Assembly: GCF_007559005.1 (NCBI RefSeq)
Contig: NZ_CP041763.1
Coordinates: 62,001 to 126,000 of the forward strand
Reading direction: 5' to 3'
DNA: 64,000 nucleotides
Origin: Gordonia zhaorongruii
Lineage (GTDB): Bacteria; Actinomycetota; Actinomycetes; Mycobacteriales; Mycobacteriaceae
Shown here one piece after another: positions 8,421 through 22,513 of the stretch. The translations under genes were made by a program, and so were the position numbers. Position 1 is the first letter of the stretch, and each line of letters opens with the position of its first letter. The notes beneath the pieces are model-generated. The model made no database searches. It saw only the letters and a list, made by a program, of their open reading frames with translations, and was not told the origin of the DNA.

Positions 8421-8498
8421 GAATCGGCCCCGCGGAGTCGGCCCGGGGAAATCGGCCCAGCTGGAATTGGCCCTGCTGGAATCGGCCCAGGGGAGTCG
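8421..8498. repeat. Intergenic 14-15 bp minisatellite
   Basis: Six degenerate units around GGAATCGGCCCNGCNG with spacings of 14, 14, 15, 15 and 14 bases, in the 121 bp between the yccF start and the doxX stop. The unit closely resembles the in-frame repeat in the rhodanese gene at 40452-40541. Confidence 0.75.
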
Positions 8499-8502
8499 AC
8501 CG

Positions 8503-8898
8503 CTACTTGCGGCCGGCAGCGATGATCGAGACGAGACCGCCCGCGAGCGCCGCGTTCTTGATGAACTGCACCTGCTGCTGTTTGCGCATCCCCTCGTCCT
8601 CGTGATTCCAGAACGCGTGGCCGGCGAGCGTCGTCGGAACCAGCGAGGCGAGCACGGCGCCCGCTGCGATCCGCGGGGCGATCCCGACGGCGATCAGTGC
8701 ACCGCCCGCTGCCTGGACCGCTCCGTTCGCACGGACGACGGTGTCGTTGTCCGTCGGAATCGGGACGACCGAACGGACGTCGTCGAGCAACGGCGCGGCG
8801 ATGTCCACCCGCATGCCGGGCGAGGTGGCGGCGTCGTAACCGAGAACGACGAACGGGATTCCGGTCAGTGCACGACCGGCGAAACCGAGCAGACTCAT
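8503..8898 (-). CDS. DoxX family membrane protein
   Basis: 131 aa with four hydrophobic segments, an N-terminal GRALTGIPFVVLGYDA opening, and the GHAFWNHEDEGMRKQQQVQFIKNAALAGGL region typical of DoxX/SURF4-like actinobacterial proteins. Mycobacterial DoxX works with SodA and a thiosulfate sulfurtransferase in an oxidoreductase complex; whether this one does is not known, although a sodA is present 28 kb away. The ATG at 8898 has GGAAGG about 10 bases upstream. An in-frame extension to 8955 is rejected as unsupported. Confidence 0.82.
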   Translation of the reverse strand: MSLLGFAGRALTGIPFVVLGYDAATSPGMRVDIAAPLLDDVRSVVPIPTDNDTVVRANGAVQAAGGALIAVGIAPRIAAGAVLASLVPTTLAGHAFWNHEDEGMRKQQQVQFIKNAALAGGLVSIIAAGRK

Positions 8899-8976
8899 GG
8901 AGAGGTGTCCTTCCGAAGCAGCCCGCCCGGCCACTCGGGGCCGGGCGGGTGTCATTGCAGTTGTGATGTGCGGACT

Positions 8977-10422
8977 CTAGCCCTTGCGCACCCGATCCTC
9001 GATCTTGGCGCCCAGATCAGCGTCGACGTTGCGCCAGTACTCGAACGCACGGGCCAGCACCGGCTCGCTCACCCCGCCGAGCAGATGCCCGGAGACGTTG
9101 CCGACGAGGCGCTCACGCGCTGCATCGTCCAGGACCTCGCGCACGAGGGTGCCCGCCTGACCGAAGTCGTCGTCCTCGGCGTGCTCGACGTTCGCGGTGC
9201 GGACGATCTCGCCGTCCGCGGCCCACTGCGGTTCGGCCTGCCCCGGGTAGGTGGCAGCCGGTCCGCCCTTCGAGTTCGGTGCGTACACCGGGTCGGTGAC
9301 CGGATTCATGCGCATCGGCCCGTCCTTGGAATAGCTGTGCACCTCGTTGCGCGGCTGATTCACCGGGATCTGCTTGTAGTTCGCGCCCAGCCGTGCGCGG
9401 TGCGCGTCCGAGTAGGCGAACACGCGGCCGAGAAGCATGCGATCCGGGCTGAAACCGATGCCGGGGACCACGTTGTTCGGCTCGAATGCGGCCTGCTCGA
9501 TCTGCGCGTGGTTGTCGGTCGGGTTGGTGTGCAGCGTCATCTTGCCAACCTCGTGGAGGGGGTAATCGGCGTGCGGCCAGACCTTCGTCAGATCGAACGG
9601 GTTGAACCGGTACGTCTTCGCGTCGTCGAACGGCATGAGCTGCACCTTGAGCGTCCAGCTCGGGTTGTCGCCCTTCGCGATCGATTCGAACAGGTCGCGT
9701 GTGTGATGATCGCCGTCCGCACCCGCGAGCTGATCGGCCTCGTCCTGCGTGAGGCACTCGACGCCCTGGTCGGAGATGAAGTGGTACTTCACCCAGTGCT
9801 TCTCGCCGCTGGAGTTGACCCAGAGGTAGGTGTGGGAGCTGTAGCCGTTCATGTGCCGCCAGGTGCGCGGGATGCCGCGATCGCCCATCAACCACGTGAC
9901 CTGGTGCGCGGTCTCCGGTGAGAGCGTCCAGAAATCCCACTGCATGTCGTTGTCGCGGAGGTTGTTGTCGGCGCGACGCTTCTGCGAACGGATGAAGTGC
10001 TGGAACTTCATCGGGTCCTTGATGAAGAAGACCGGCGTGTTGTTGCCGACCATGTCGTAGATGCCCTCGTCGGTGTAGAACTTGAGCGCGAAACCGCGGG
10101 GGTCGCGCCAGGTGTCGGGGCTTCCGCGCTCACCGGCGACGGTGGAGAACCGGGCCACCATCTCGGTCTTCACGCCGGGCTGGAACAGCGACGCGCAGGT
10201 GTACGCGGACACGTCGGCGGTCGTCTCGAAGGTGCCGAATGCACCGCTTCCCTTGGCGTGGGGCTGACGCTCGGCGATGCGCTCGCGGTTGAACTGGGCC
10301 ATCTGCTCGACCAGGTAATGGTCGTGCAGAACGATGGGGCCGCCCGCGCCGACGGTCAGCGAATGCTCATCGCTGCCAACGGGTGCGCCGGAATCGGAGG
10401 TCGTGTACTTCTCGTCGGACAT
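8977..10422 (-). CDS. katA: Monofunctional heme catalase
   Basis: 481 aa small-subunit catalase that splits hydrogen peroxide in the cytoplasm. The distal catalytic His (about 55, in [13 protein letters not shown]), the distal Asn in [11 protein letters not shown] and the proximal heme Tyr in [19 protein letters not shown] are all present. The N-terminus ([24 protein letters not shown]) matches clade 3 enzymes. The ATG at 10422 follows AGGAGGG, a strong ribosome site. The next gene upstream ends 108 bases away, so katA probably has its own promoter. No regulator is adjacent. Confidence 0.95.
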   Translation of the reverse strand: MSDEKYTTSDSGAPVGSDEHSLTVGAGGPIVLHDHYLVEQMAQFNRERIAERQPHAKGSGAFGTFETTADVSAYTCASLFQPGVKTEMVARFSTVAGERGSPDTWRDPRGFALKFYTDEGIYDMVGNNTPVFFIKDPMKFQHFIRSQKRRADNNLRDNDMQWDFWTLSPETAHQVTWLMGDRGIPRTWRHMNGYSSHTYLWVNSSGEKHWVKYHFISDQGVECLTQDEADQLAGADGDHHTRDLFESIAKGDNPSWTLKVQLMPFDDAKTYRFNPFDLTKVWPHADYPLHEVGKMTLHTNPTDNHAQIEQAAFEPNNVVPGIGFSPDRMLLGRVFAYSDAHRARLGANYKQIPVNQPRNEVHSYSKDGPMRMNPVTDPVYAPNSKGGPAATYPGQAEPQWAADGEIVRTANVEHAEDDDFGQAGTLVREVLDDAARERLVGNVSGHLLGGVSEPVLARAFEYWRNVDADLGAKIEDRVRKG

Positions 10423-10529
10423 CGTCACCCTCCTAAGAGGTTGCATAGGATGCTGGAGCCCGTGGCTGACGGGTCTACATCCGAGGCTAGCCCGAGTTCC
10501 GGGGATCCGCCTGCGATCCGGGCGCGTAG

Positions 10530-12023
10530 TCAGAGACCGGTCCGCAGCTCGCGCTTGAGGAGTTTTCCGCTCTGGTTTCGTGGCAGTTCGTCGACGAAGT
10601 GCACGGCCTTCGGGACCTTGAACGGCGCGATCCGGTCTTTGACGAAGGTGATCAGCTCGGCATCCGACACGGTGCGACCGTCCTTGCGGACGACGACCGC
10701 GGTGACCGCCTCGATCCACTTGTCATCAGGTGTGCCGATCACCGCCACCTCCGCGACGTCGTCGTGCAGGTAGATCGCATCCTCCACCTCGCGTGAGGCG
10801 ACCAGCACGCCGCCGGTGTTGATGACGTCCTTGATGCGGTCGACCACCGTGATGTATCCCTGCTCGTCACTGGTGACCAGGTCGCCCGAATGGAACCAGC
10901 CGCCGGAGAACGCCGCATCGGTCGCATCGGGCTTGTTCCAGTAGCCCGAGCACAGCTGCGGAGATCGGTAGCAGACCTCGCCGGATTCACCTGGCGGGAC
11001 GTCGTTGCCGTCGGCGTCGACGATGCGCGTCTCGACGAAGAACGCCGGTCGACCGCACGACGCCGGACGGTCGGCGTGCTCCTCCGGCCGCAGGATGGTC
11101 GCGAGCGGCCCGATCTCGGATTGCCCGAAGCAGTTGTAGAACCCGATGTCCGGGTACCGCTCGCGCAGCCGATTGAGGACGGTCACCGGCATGATCGACG
11201 CGCCGTACTGCGCCTTCTTCAGCGAGCTGAGGTCACGTTCGTCGAGGTCGGGACTGCCGGCGAGCGGCACCCAGACGGTGGGGGCGAGGAACAGCGACCC
11301 GATGCGGTGCGTCTCGATGGATCGCAGGATCTCGGGGACGTCGGGTTTCTCCATCAGCGAGACGGCCGCGCCGATCGACAGGTACGGGAGCGCGAAGACG
11401 TGCATGCCGGCCGAGTGGTACAGCGGCATCGCGATGAGGGGTGCGTCGTCCGCGGTGAAGTCGAGCCCGATGATCGAGGAGACGTACTCGTGGACCAGGG
11501 CCTGATGCGTCATCATCGCGCCCTTGGGCGCCGACGTGGTGCCCGACGTGTAGAGGAGCTGCGCGAGATCAGCGGGTGCGACGTCGATGTCGAGATCGGG
11601 AATGGGTCCGGTGCACGCCGAGGTCAGCAGGCTGTCGTCGCCGTCGCGGAGATCGATGACGGGCAGGTCAGTCGCAACCTCGTCGAGGGTCGGGCGCAGT
11701 GCCGGGTCGGCCATGATCACCGACGCGCCCGAGTCCTCCAGGAGGTAGGTCAACTCGCCGGCGCGCAGTGCGAAGTTGATCGGGACGTGGACGAGTCCGG
11801 CCCGCACGGTGGCCAGGAATCCGATCAGGTAGGCGTCGGAGTTGACGCCGAAGGCGGCGATCCGCGATCCCGGTTCCAGCTCGAGGCCGACGAGGCGGGC
11901 CGCGGCGCGGGTCACCGCATCATCGAGTTCGGCGTAGGTCCACTCACGGTCGGCGAAACGCACCGCGAGAGCGGTCGGCGAGCGCGCGGCGCTGCGGCGG
12001 AGAAGGGAATCGATGGTGTTCAC
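10530..12023 (-). CDS. Acyl-CoA ligase / AMP-binding protein (FadD type)
   Basis: About 497 aa ANL-superfamily enzyme that activates a carboxylic acid as acyl-AMP and then the CoA thioester. Motifs in order are P-loop [16 protein letters not shown] (near 165), the [14 protein letters not shown]5 motif, [19 protein letters not shown] and the terminal [13 protein letters not shown] with catalytic Lys. The substrate is probably a medium-chain or unusual fatty acid, but the sequence does not fix it. The start is GTG 12023; GTG 12035 is also possible, and both have weak ribosome sites. It lies 61 bases after a lipase-like gene on the same strand, which could supply the acid. Confidence 0.87.
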   Translation of the reverse strand: MNTIDSLLRRSAARSPTALAVRFADREWTYAELDDAVTRAAARLVGLELEPGSRIAAFGVNSDAYLIGFLATVRAGLVHVPINFALRAGELTYLLEDSGASVIMADPALRPTLDEVATDLPVIDLRDGDDSLLTSACTGPIPDLDIDVAPADLAQLLYTSGTTSAPKGAMMTHQALVHEYVSSIIGLDFTADDAPLIAMPLYHSAGMHVFALPYLSIGAAVSLMEKPDVPEILRSIETHRIGSLFLAPTVWVPLAGSPDLDERDLSSLKKAQYGASIMPVTVLNRLRERYPDIGFYNCFGQSEIGPLATILRPEEHADRPASCGRPAFFVETRIVDADGNDVPPGESGEVCYRSPQLCSGYWNKPDATDAAFSGGWFHSGDLVTSDEQGYITVVDRIKDVINTGGVLVASREVEDAIYLHDDVAEVAVIGTPDDKWIEAVTAVVVRKDGRTVSDAELITFVKDRIAPFKVPKAVHFVDELPRNQSGKLLKRELRTGL

Positions 12024-12084
12024 ACGTGCATCCACGCATCGATGTAACCACCGCACGCACCGGGCCGGAGCGGTTCCGCGCGAG

Positions 12085-13074
12085 TCAGCGCTCGGTGATG
12101 AATCGGGCGGCCTCGTGCACCGCCTTGCGGGCCTCCGGGGTGAAGTACGGGAACATCTGGAACACGTGCCCCTGGTCGGGCCACTCCTGCAGGGTCGACG
12201 TGCCGCCGGCCTCGCGGAGGTTGCGGTCGATGGCTCGTGCGTCGTCCGCCATGACCTCGCGGGCACCGACTTGGATGAGCGTCGGGGGCAGTGCCATGTC
12301 GGACGTCACCTGCACGCGCATCCGCGGATCGGCGGGATCGGCGTCGCCGGTGTAGAAGCGGAGAAAGGTTCGAGCGGCCCGGGCGTCGATGATCGGATCG
12401 CGGACGCCACCCGCCTCCAGATCGACGGCGAGCTGGAACGACGGGTCGTACAACGGGGAGAACAGCACCATCCCCGACGGCTGAGGCAACCCGTCGCGGT
12501 GGTTGGCGGCCAGGACGTCGAGTGCGAGGTGCCCGCCGGCCGAGTCGCCCGCGATGATGATCTGCGAGCCGTCGAATCCTCGGCTCAACAGCCAGCGGTA
12601 CCCACGGATCGCGTCGTCGCCGCCGAGCGGCCACTGGTACTCGGGGCCGAGACGGTAGTCGATGGAGAACGCTCCCATGCCCGCGCTGCGCGCCAACCGC
12701 GCGACGAGACCGCGGTGCGTACGCGCCGAGCAGACCACGTAGCCGCTTCCGTGGATGTAGTAGATGATCTTGCGACCCGTGAGCGGGTCGGGGATCGCGC
12801 CGCCGAGCATCGGGCTCTCGTGGGTCCACTCGCCGCGGACCTGGCCGTCGGAGGCGCGCTCTCGCACCGTGGTGATCCGAGTGCCGCGAGGCGCGGGGGA
12901 CATGGCGACGATGCCTCTGTTGACGCCCGGTCGCGTGAGGGTGAGCAGTCGAGGCGAGAGCTGCGCGCCGCGGCCGACCGCGGCGATCATCGGCCGCGAT
13001 GCGGCCACCGCGTAGTTGTTGAACGCGCGCGCACGGCGCGACCCGTGTCGCTGATTCTGGACTTCCGGTTCCAC
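12085..13074 (-). CDS. Alpha/beta hydrolase, hormone-sensitive-lipase type esterase
   Basis: About 329 aa. The oxyanion-hole motif appears as YYIHGSGYV (HGGG variant HGSG), the nucleophile elbow as AGDSAGGHLAL, the acid near DPRM-, and the catalytic His in DQGHVFQMFPYF. These features define the HSL/Lip (LipU/LipW-like) carboxylesterases common in mycolata. There is no clear signal peptide, although HSL esterases of this group can be membrane-associated. The start is uncertain: GTG 13074 gives a normal N-terminus, while TTG 13128 gives an extra basic 18 residues. It is followed by an acyl-CoA ligase on the same strand and diverges from gltB. Confidence 0.82.
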   Translation of the reverse strand: MEPEVQNQRHGSRRARAFNNYAVAASRPMIAAVGRGAQLSPRLLTLTRPGVNRGIVAMSPAPRGTRITTVRERASDGQVRGEWTHESPMLGGAIPDPLTGRKIIYYIHGSGYVVCSARTHRGLVARLARSAGMGAFSIDYRLGPEYQWPLGGDDAIRGYRWLLSRGFDGSQIIIAGDSAGGHLALDVLAANHRDGLPQPSGMVLFSPLYDPSFQLAVDLEAGGVRDPIIDARAARTFLRFYTGDADPADPRMRVQVTSDMALPPTLIQVGAREVMADDARAIDRNLREAGGTSTLQEWPDQGHVFQMFPYFTPEARKAVHEAARFITER

Positions 13075-13184
13075 AATTCGGACTGTAACCCGGTTTTGCC
13101 ATGGACGACATCGACGTGCGATAATCAAGCACTGAACTCTTCATCGTGGACGGTCACCCGTCCCATCGTGAGAGTGGGCCAGCA

Positions 13185-17904
<4,720 letters not shown>

Positions 17905-17912
<8 letters not shown>

Positions 17913-19359
17913 CATCCGAGGTTTTCTGAAGCACACCGAACGGGAGACGCCGACCCGGCGTCCCGTCGACCTGCGCTTGATGGACTGGAAAGAGGTCTAC
18001 AACGACTTCGATCAGAACAGTCTCAAGACGCAGGCCAGCCGCTGTATGGATTGCGGGATCCCGTTCTGCCACAACGGATGCCCACTGGGGAACCTGATTC
18101 CCGAGTGGAACACCCTGGTCTACAAGGACCAGTGGGACGCCGGCATCGACCGGCTGCACGCGACCAACAACTTTCCGGAGTTCACCGGGCGGCTGTGCCC
18201 GGCGCCGTGCGAAGCGTCGTGCGTGCTCGGCATCAACCAGCCGGCAGTGACCATCAAGCAGGTCGAGGTGGAGCTGATCGAGAAGGCATGGGACGAGGGC
18301 ACCGTCGCCCCCGTGCTGCCGAGTGAGAAGACCGGCAGGAAGGTCGCCGTCGTCGGGTCCGGACCCGCAGGGCTGGCGGCCGCTCAGCAGATGACGCGTG
18401 CCGGTCACGACGTCACCGTGTTCGAGCGGGCCGACCGCATCGGCGGCCTGATGCGGTACGGCATTCCCGAGTTCAAGATGGAGAAGCGCTTCATCGACCG
18501 CAGGCTGGAGCAGATGGAAGCCGAGGGGACCCGCTTCCGTACAAGCGTCAACGTGGGCGTCGACATCACCGTCGACCGACTCCGCACCGACTTCGACGCG
18601 GTGATTCTCGCGAACGGATCCACGATCGGCCGCGATCTGCCGATCCCGGGCCGTGAGTTCGACGGCATCCACCAGGCGATGGAGTTCCTGCCCCAGGCCA
18701 ACCGCGCCGCGAGGGGCGACGCCGTGGATGGGCAGATCTCGGCCGAGGGCAAGAAGGTGGTGATCATCGGCGGCGGAGACACCGGTGCGGACTGCCTGGG
18801 CACGGCGCTGCGGCAGGGCGCCGAGGTGGTCCACCAGTTCGAGATCATGCCCAAGCCGCCGATCAGTCGGGCCGAGTCGACGCCGTGGCCCACCTACCCG
18901 CTGATGTACCGCGTGTCCTCGGCGCACGAGGAGGGCGGGGAGCGGGTGTTCAGCGTGAACACCGAGCGATTCACCGGGTCCGACGGCAAGGTCACGAGTC
19001 TGCAGGCACACGAGGTCGCGATGGTGAACGGCCGCTTCGAGAAGGTCGAAGGCAGCGATTTCGAGCTCGAGGCCGATCTCGTGCTGCTCGCGATGGGCTT
19101 CGTCGGACCGGAACGCGACGACCTGCTCGACGAGCTGGGGGCCGCGTACGACGGGCGCGGCAACGTGGCGCGCGACGCCGAGTTCGCCGCCGTCGGTCTG
19201 CCGGGGGTGTTCGTCGCCGGTGACGCCGGCCGCGGACAGTCGTTGATCGTATGGGCGATCGCCGAAGGCCGCTCGGCTGCAGCTGCCGCGGACCGATACC
19301 TGAGCGGTTCGACGCTGCTGCCGTCACCGATCACGCCGACGCTGGTGGCACAGCGGTAG
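17905..19359 (+). CDS. gltD: Glutamate synthase small (beta) subunit
   Basis: 484 aa FAD-dependent oxidoreductase that passes NADPH electrons to GltB. N-terminal cysteines for two 4Fe-4S clusters appear as [17 protein letters not shown] (from about 47) and CPAPCEASC (near 98). The FAD-binding [13 protein letters not shown] is near 147 and the NADPH-binding [13 protein letters not shown] near 285, with a final [18 protein letters not shown]. It begins at GTG 17905 inside the gltB end, so the subunits are translationally coupled. Length is standard. Confidence 0.96.
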
Positions 19360-19372
19360 TTCTCTCGCTGCG

Positions 19373-19451
19373 CTCGCATCACCGACACGTAGGTGCTGAT
19401 CGCTGCTCGTCCGGAGCAGGAATCGGACGTCCCACGGGTTGGTGATGCGAG
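19373..19451. repeat. Nested inverted repeat downstream of gltD
   Basis: Outer perfect 11 bp arms CTCGCATCACC (19373-19383) and GGTGATGCGAG (19441-19451) enclose a 6 bp hairpin CTGCTC/GAGCAG (19403-19419). It begins 14 bases after the gltD stop. A terminator or processed RNA structure is likely; the end of a small lost element is also possible. Confidence 0.6.
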
Positions 19452-19474
19452 ACCGAGCGTGAACCCTCCACTCG

Positions 19475-19523
19475 TTCTAGCGTTCGATAGTGGGGATAGT
19501 TATGTCATACCTCCTCGCTAGAA
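19475..19523. promoter_or_regulatory. 8 bp inverted repeat upstream of the DUF222/HNH gene
   Basis: TTCTAGCG (19475-19482) and CGCTAGAA (19516-19523), 33 bases apart, 30 bases before the chosen start codon. It could be a protein-binding site or mRNA leader structure. Confidence 0.4.
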
Positions 19524-19552
19524 TGCAGGTACAGCGAGGGGAGGTGACGGCG

Positions 19553-21247
19553 ATGCCCGACACGACGACGAGCAGTTCTGAGGCGCCCTCGCTGCCGGAC
19601 TCTCCGGTCGAACTCGCGCAGCTGATCGACGCCGCGACGGCGAAGCTCGCCGACTCCCGTTTCGAGGCGGCATCCGAAGACGACATCCTCGCGACGATCG
19701 GCGTGTTCGAGCGATCGCATCGCCGGGCCGACGGTGCGGACGCGGCGCTGTTCATCGAACTGTCCGATCGCATGGCCTACCGGAAGGCCGGCTACCTGAG
19801 CCCAACCACCTACCTGGAGCAGGGCCTGCGGCTCGGTTCGGGGGAGGCGCGGCGGCGTCGGGTCGTGGCTGCCGCGATCGGCCGAATGACGAGTATGCAG
19901 GGGGAGCGGCTCGAGCCGGAGATGCCCGTCGCCGCAGCCGCGGTCCGCGACGGCCGGATCGGAGCCGACCACGTCCTGCAGATCGAGGCGATCATGGACA
20001 AGATTCCGCACCGCGTCGCCGATGACCTTCGGGCCGACGCCGAAGCTCAGCTCGCAGAAGCCTCGCGGTCCCTGTCGCCAGCCGCCGTGGGTACGTGCGG
20101 AAACCGCCTTCTCGCTCACCTCGATCCCGACGGTGAGGTCACCGACGATCGAGATCGACAGCGGACCCGCGGATTTCACATCCAACCGCAGGACCGTCGA
20201 TTGATGTCGAAGGTGCGCGCGCTGCTGAAGCCCGAGGTCCGCGCCATGCTCGAAGCACTGCTCCTGCAGTGGGCGGCACCGGGTATGAACAACCCGGACG
20301 ATCCGGATTCCCGTAAGGGAGCGGCGAATCAGCCGGGCATCGACGCCGAAGCCCTCGCCGCGGCGGCCGACCGCGACGACCGTACCCAGGGGCAGCGCAA
20401 CCACGACGCTCTGCACGCGATGTTCGCCGACCTGATCGCGCAAGGCGGGCTCGGCCGGCAGTCCGGTCTCCCGGCACATCTGGTGGTCACCGCGTCGCTG
20501 GCAGACGTCGAAGCACGATCCGGCGTCGCGCATACCGCAACCGGGACCAGGCTGCCCGTCAAGGATCTCGTCGAGCTCGCCGCACACGCCACTCCGTGGC
20601 TCGAGGTGTTCGCCGATCACACGTCATCGATCCTGTATCTGGGTCGGGGTCGGCGGCTGGCCTCGATCGCTCAGCGGGTCGCCCTCTTCGGTCGCGACCG
20701 TGGCTGCACCGCCCCCGGCTGCACCGCCCCGTTCAGTCGTACCCAGGCGCACCACATGCCCGACTGGCAGGACGGCGGGCCCACCGACATCGATCACCTC
20801 GGAGGAGCGTGCGGCGGTCACAACCGCCGGGTCGACAAGGCTGCCAGCGGCTGGGAGACCACGATCATCGATGACGGCCCGTACAAAGGCCGGGTGGGCT
20901 GGCGGCCCACCGGGTCGAACCAGCCGTGGCAGGTCAACCACACGCATCACCCGGAGCGGATCCTGCGGGAGAGGCCGGGTGACGACCCGCCGCGAGACAC
21001 TCCGTCGGACCCGCCGGACCCACAGGACCTGACGGCACCAGGGGACTGCGCTACGTCGGAAACGGTCCGCGGCAGACAATCCGGCCCGTCCGGAATCGAG
21101 CAGTGGCTCAGGTGCCGCCTGCCCGCGAAGCGGCTGCCCGGCGGTGTGGAACTGCCGGGTGGGGTGGAACTGCCGGGTGGGGTGGAAGTGCGCCGTGGGT
21201 GGAACGGGGAGCCACGAATCGAGTGGGAAGCGCCGTTGGCCGAGTGA
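19553..21247 (+). CDS. DUF222 / 13E12-repeat family HNH endonuclease-like protein
   Basis: 564 aa. The N-terminal two thirds is DUF222, with the AYRKAGYLSPTTYLEQGLRL and RRRRVVAAAIGRM segments. Near residues 380-430 is an HNH nuclease module with paired cysteines (CTAPGCTAPF), AHHMPDWQDGGPTDIDHL and a final Cys-His-Asn. Such proteins occur in many copies in actinobacteria (13E12 REP in mycobacteria); their DNA target and biological role are unknown. The ATG at 19553 follows GGGGAGG. The C-terminal 100 residues are low-complexity, Pro-rich and end with LPGGVE repeats encoded by an 18 bp minisatellite. It is not inside an intron or intein. Gene-family spread suggests mobility. Confidence 0.9.
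   Translation: MPDTTTSSSEAPSLPDSPVELAQLIDAATAKLADSRFEAASEDDILATIGVFERSHRRADGADAALFIELSDRMAYRKAGYLSPTTYLEQGLRLGSGEARRRRVVAAAIGRMTSMQGERLEPEMPVAAAAVRDGRIGADHVLQIEAIMDKIPHRVADDLRADAEAQLAEASRSLSPAAVGTCGNRLLAHLDPDGEVTDDRDRQRTRGFHIQPQDRRLMSKVRALLKPEVRAMLEALLLQWAAPGMNNPDDPDSRKGAANQPGIDAEALAAAADRDDRTQGQRNHDALHAMFADLIAQGGLGRQSGLPAHLVVTASLADVEARSGVAHTATGTRLPVKDLVELAAHATPWLEVFADHTSSILYLGRGRRLASIAQRVALFGRDRGCTAPGCTAPFSRTQAHHMPDWQDGGPTDIDHLGGACGGHNRRVDKAASGWETTIIDDGPYKGRVGWRPTGSNQPWQVNHTHHPERILRERPGDDPPRDTPSDPPDPQDLTAPGDCATSETVRGRQSGPSGIEQWLRCRLPAKRLPGGVELPGGVELPGGVEVRRGWNGEPRIEWEAPLAE
21134..21187 (+). repeat. 18 bp in-frame minisatellite in the DUF222 gene
   Basis: Three units of CTGCCGGGTGGGGTGGAA (first unit with two changes) encode LPGGVE three times near the C-terminus. 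The last two copies are identical, which points to recent duplication. Confidence 0.85.
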
Positions 21248-21328
21248 TCGGACCCGACTCCGACCACCCGCTCGGCCGGACGCCCCGAGTTCCTCAGAGC
21301 TCCAGCCCGGTCAGCAGCCCCGCCCCGT

Positions 21329-22513
21329 TCAGATCCCGAGCGCCGTCTTCCATGACACCCGCGATCCGGTGAGGAGTACCGAACGGCGATAGATGCGGCC
21401 GGCGAGCCATACGGCGAGGGCGGTCACCACCGTCATCACCAGTAGCGACCCGACTACCTCGAGCCACCCGGCGTACCCGGTCGCGACCCGAACGGGGACG
21501 ACCGTCGACGAGAACGGCGGAATCCAGGCCAGCACGCGCATCAACGTCGTGTCGGGTGAGTACACCCCGAATATTCCGGCGTACAAGGCTCCCATCGCCA
21601 CGACCATCAGCGGCCACGACGCGCTGTTGATCTCCTCCTGCCGGGACACCATGGCGCCGGTCGCGGCGTACAGGGCTGCGAAGAACAAGAACCCGAGCAG
21701 CAGCCATGCCGCCGATACCCCGACCATCGCGTAGGCGACGCTCGGAATGGTCAGCAGATCGGTCGCGAGCGCGGTGACGAGTCCCGCAGCGGCCAGCACC
21801 AGCGTCGACGCGATCTGCACGATCCCGATGCCCAGGATCTTGCCCCACAGCAGCTGGGCCGGTTTCACCGTGGCCAGCAGGAGTTCGACGATGCGCGACA
21901 CCTTCTCCTCCACCACGCCGACGGCGACCGCCATGCCTCCGCCGAAGATCGTCATGAACATGAGCAGGGATCCGACGTATGCGAGGCCGATGCGCTCGCT
22001 CTCGTGCGGTGTGGCGGCCTTCGTCCGTTCCACGGTCACCGTCGAGTTCCGGTGAACGCTCTGCGGGTCGACGCCTGCCTGGGAGAGCGCTCCTGAGACG
22101 GCCGACGTGGAGACGCCGCCCTTGATGGCTGCCTCCACCTTCGGGTCGAGCTCGTTCTCGGAGTACACCCGGAAGCCGCCGTCGGGTTGGGCGATGATCG
22201 CTGCGGTCACGTCACCGCTCGCCGCGCGTTCGCGGGCATCCGCGTCGTCGGAGAACTCGAGGTCGACGCCGATCTGATCGCCCGTCGCGCCGATGGCGTC
22301 CCGGGCCTCGCTGCTGACGCCCTGAACCGCGATCTGCTCGGTGGACGGCCCATCGTCGATCACCAGGGAGGCGACGATGCAGCCACCGATGGCGACGATC
22401 AGCATGATCACGTTCGTCACGATGAACGACTTGGTCTTGATCCGCGTGGCGATCTCGCGCGCCGCGACCAGGCGGATCGAAGTCCATGACGAAGCGGGCG
22501 GAGTGGTGCTCAT
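21329..22513 (-). CDS. ABC-2 type exporter permease (NatB-like)
   Basis: 394 aa. One membrane segment near residues 30-52 is followed by an extracytoplasmic loop of about 120 residues and then five or six membrane segments from about 180. An EEKVSRIVELLLATVKPAQLLWGK stretch, typical of ABC-2 permeases of the NatB/YhaP type, lies between segments. Its ATG overlaps the ATPase stop by 4 bases (ATGA), so the two make one exporter. Substrates of this class include Na+ or drugs; here it is unknown. It is convergent with the HNH gene. Confidence 0.88.
   Translation of the reverse strand: MSTTPPASSWTSIRLVAAREIATRIKTKSFIVTNVIMLIVAIGGCIVASLVIDDGPSTEQIAVQGVSSEARDAIGATGDQIGVDLEFSDDADARERAASGDVTAAIIAQPDGGFRVYSENELDPKVEAAIKGGVSTSAVSGALSQAGVDPQSVHRNSTVTVERTKAATPHESERIGLAYVGSLLMFMTIFGGGMAVAVGVVEEKVSRIVELLLATVKPAQLLWGKILGIGIVQIASTLVLAAAGLVTALATDLLTIPSVAYAMVGVSAAWLLLGFLFFAALYAATGAMVSRQEEINSASWPLMVVAMGALYAGIFGVYSPDTTLMRVLAWIPPFSSTVVPVRVATGYAGWLEVVGSLLVMTVVTALAVWLAGRIYRRSVLLTGSRVSWKTALGI

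Noticed and set aside
8380..9921. 513-codon plus-strand frame over doxX and katA
   Set aside because: Shadow of catalase; composition and lack of a ribosome site argue against coding.
19553..21247. HNH gene as a homing endonuclease in an intein or group I intron
   Set aside because: It is a free-standing gene with its own start and stop between intact genes; DUF222 architecture is that of the 13E12 family.
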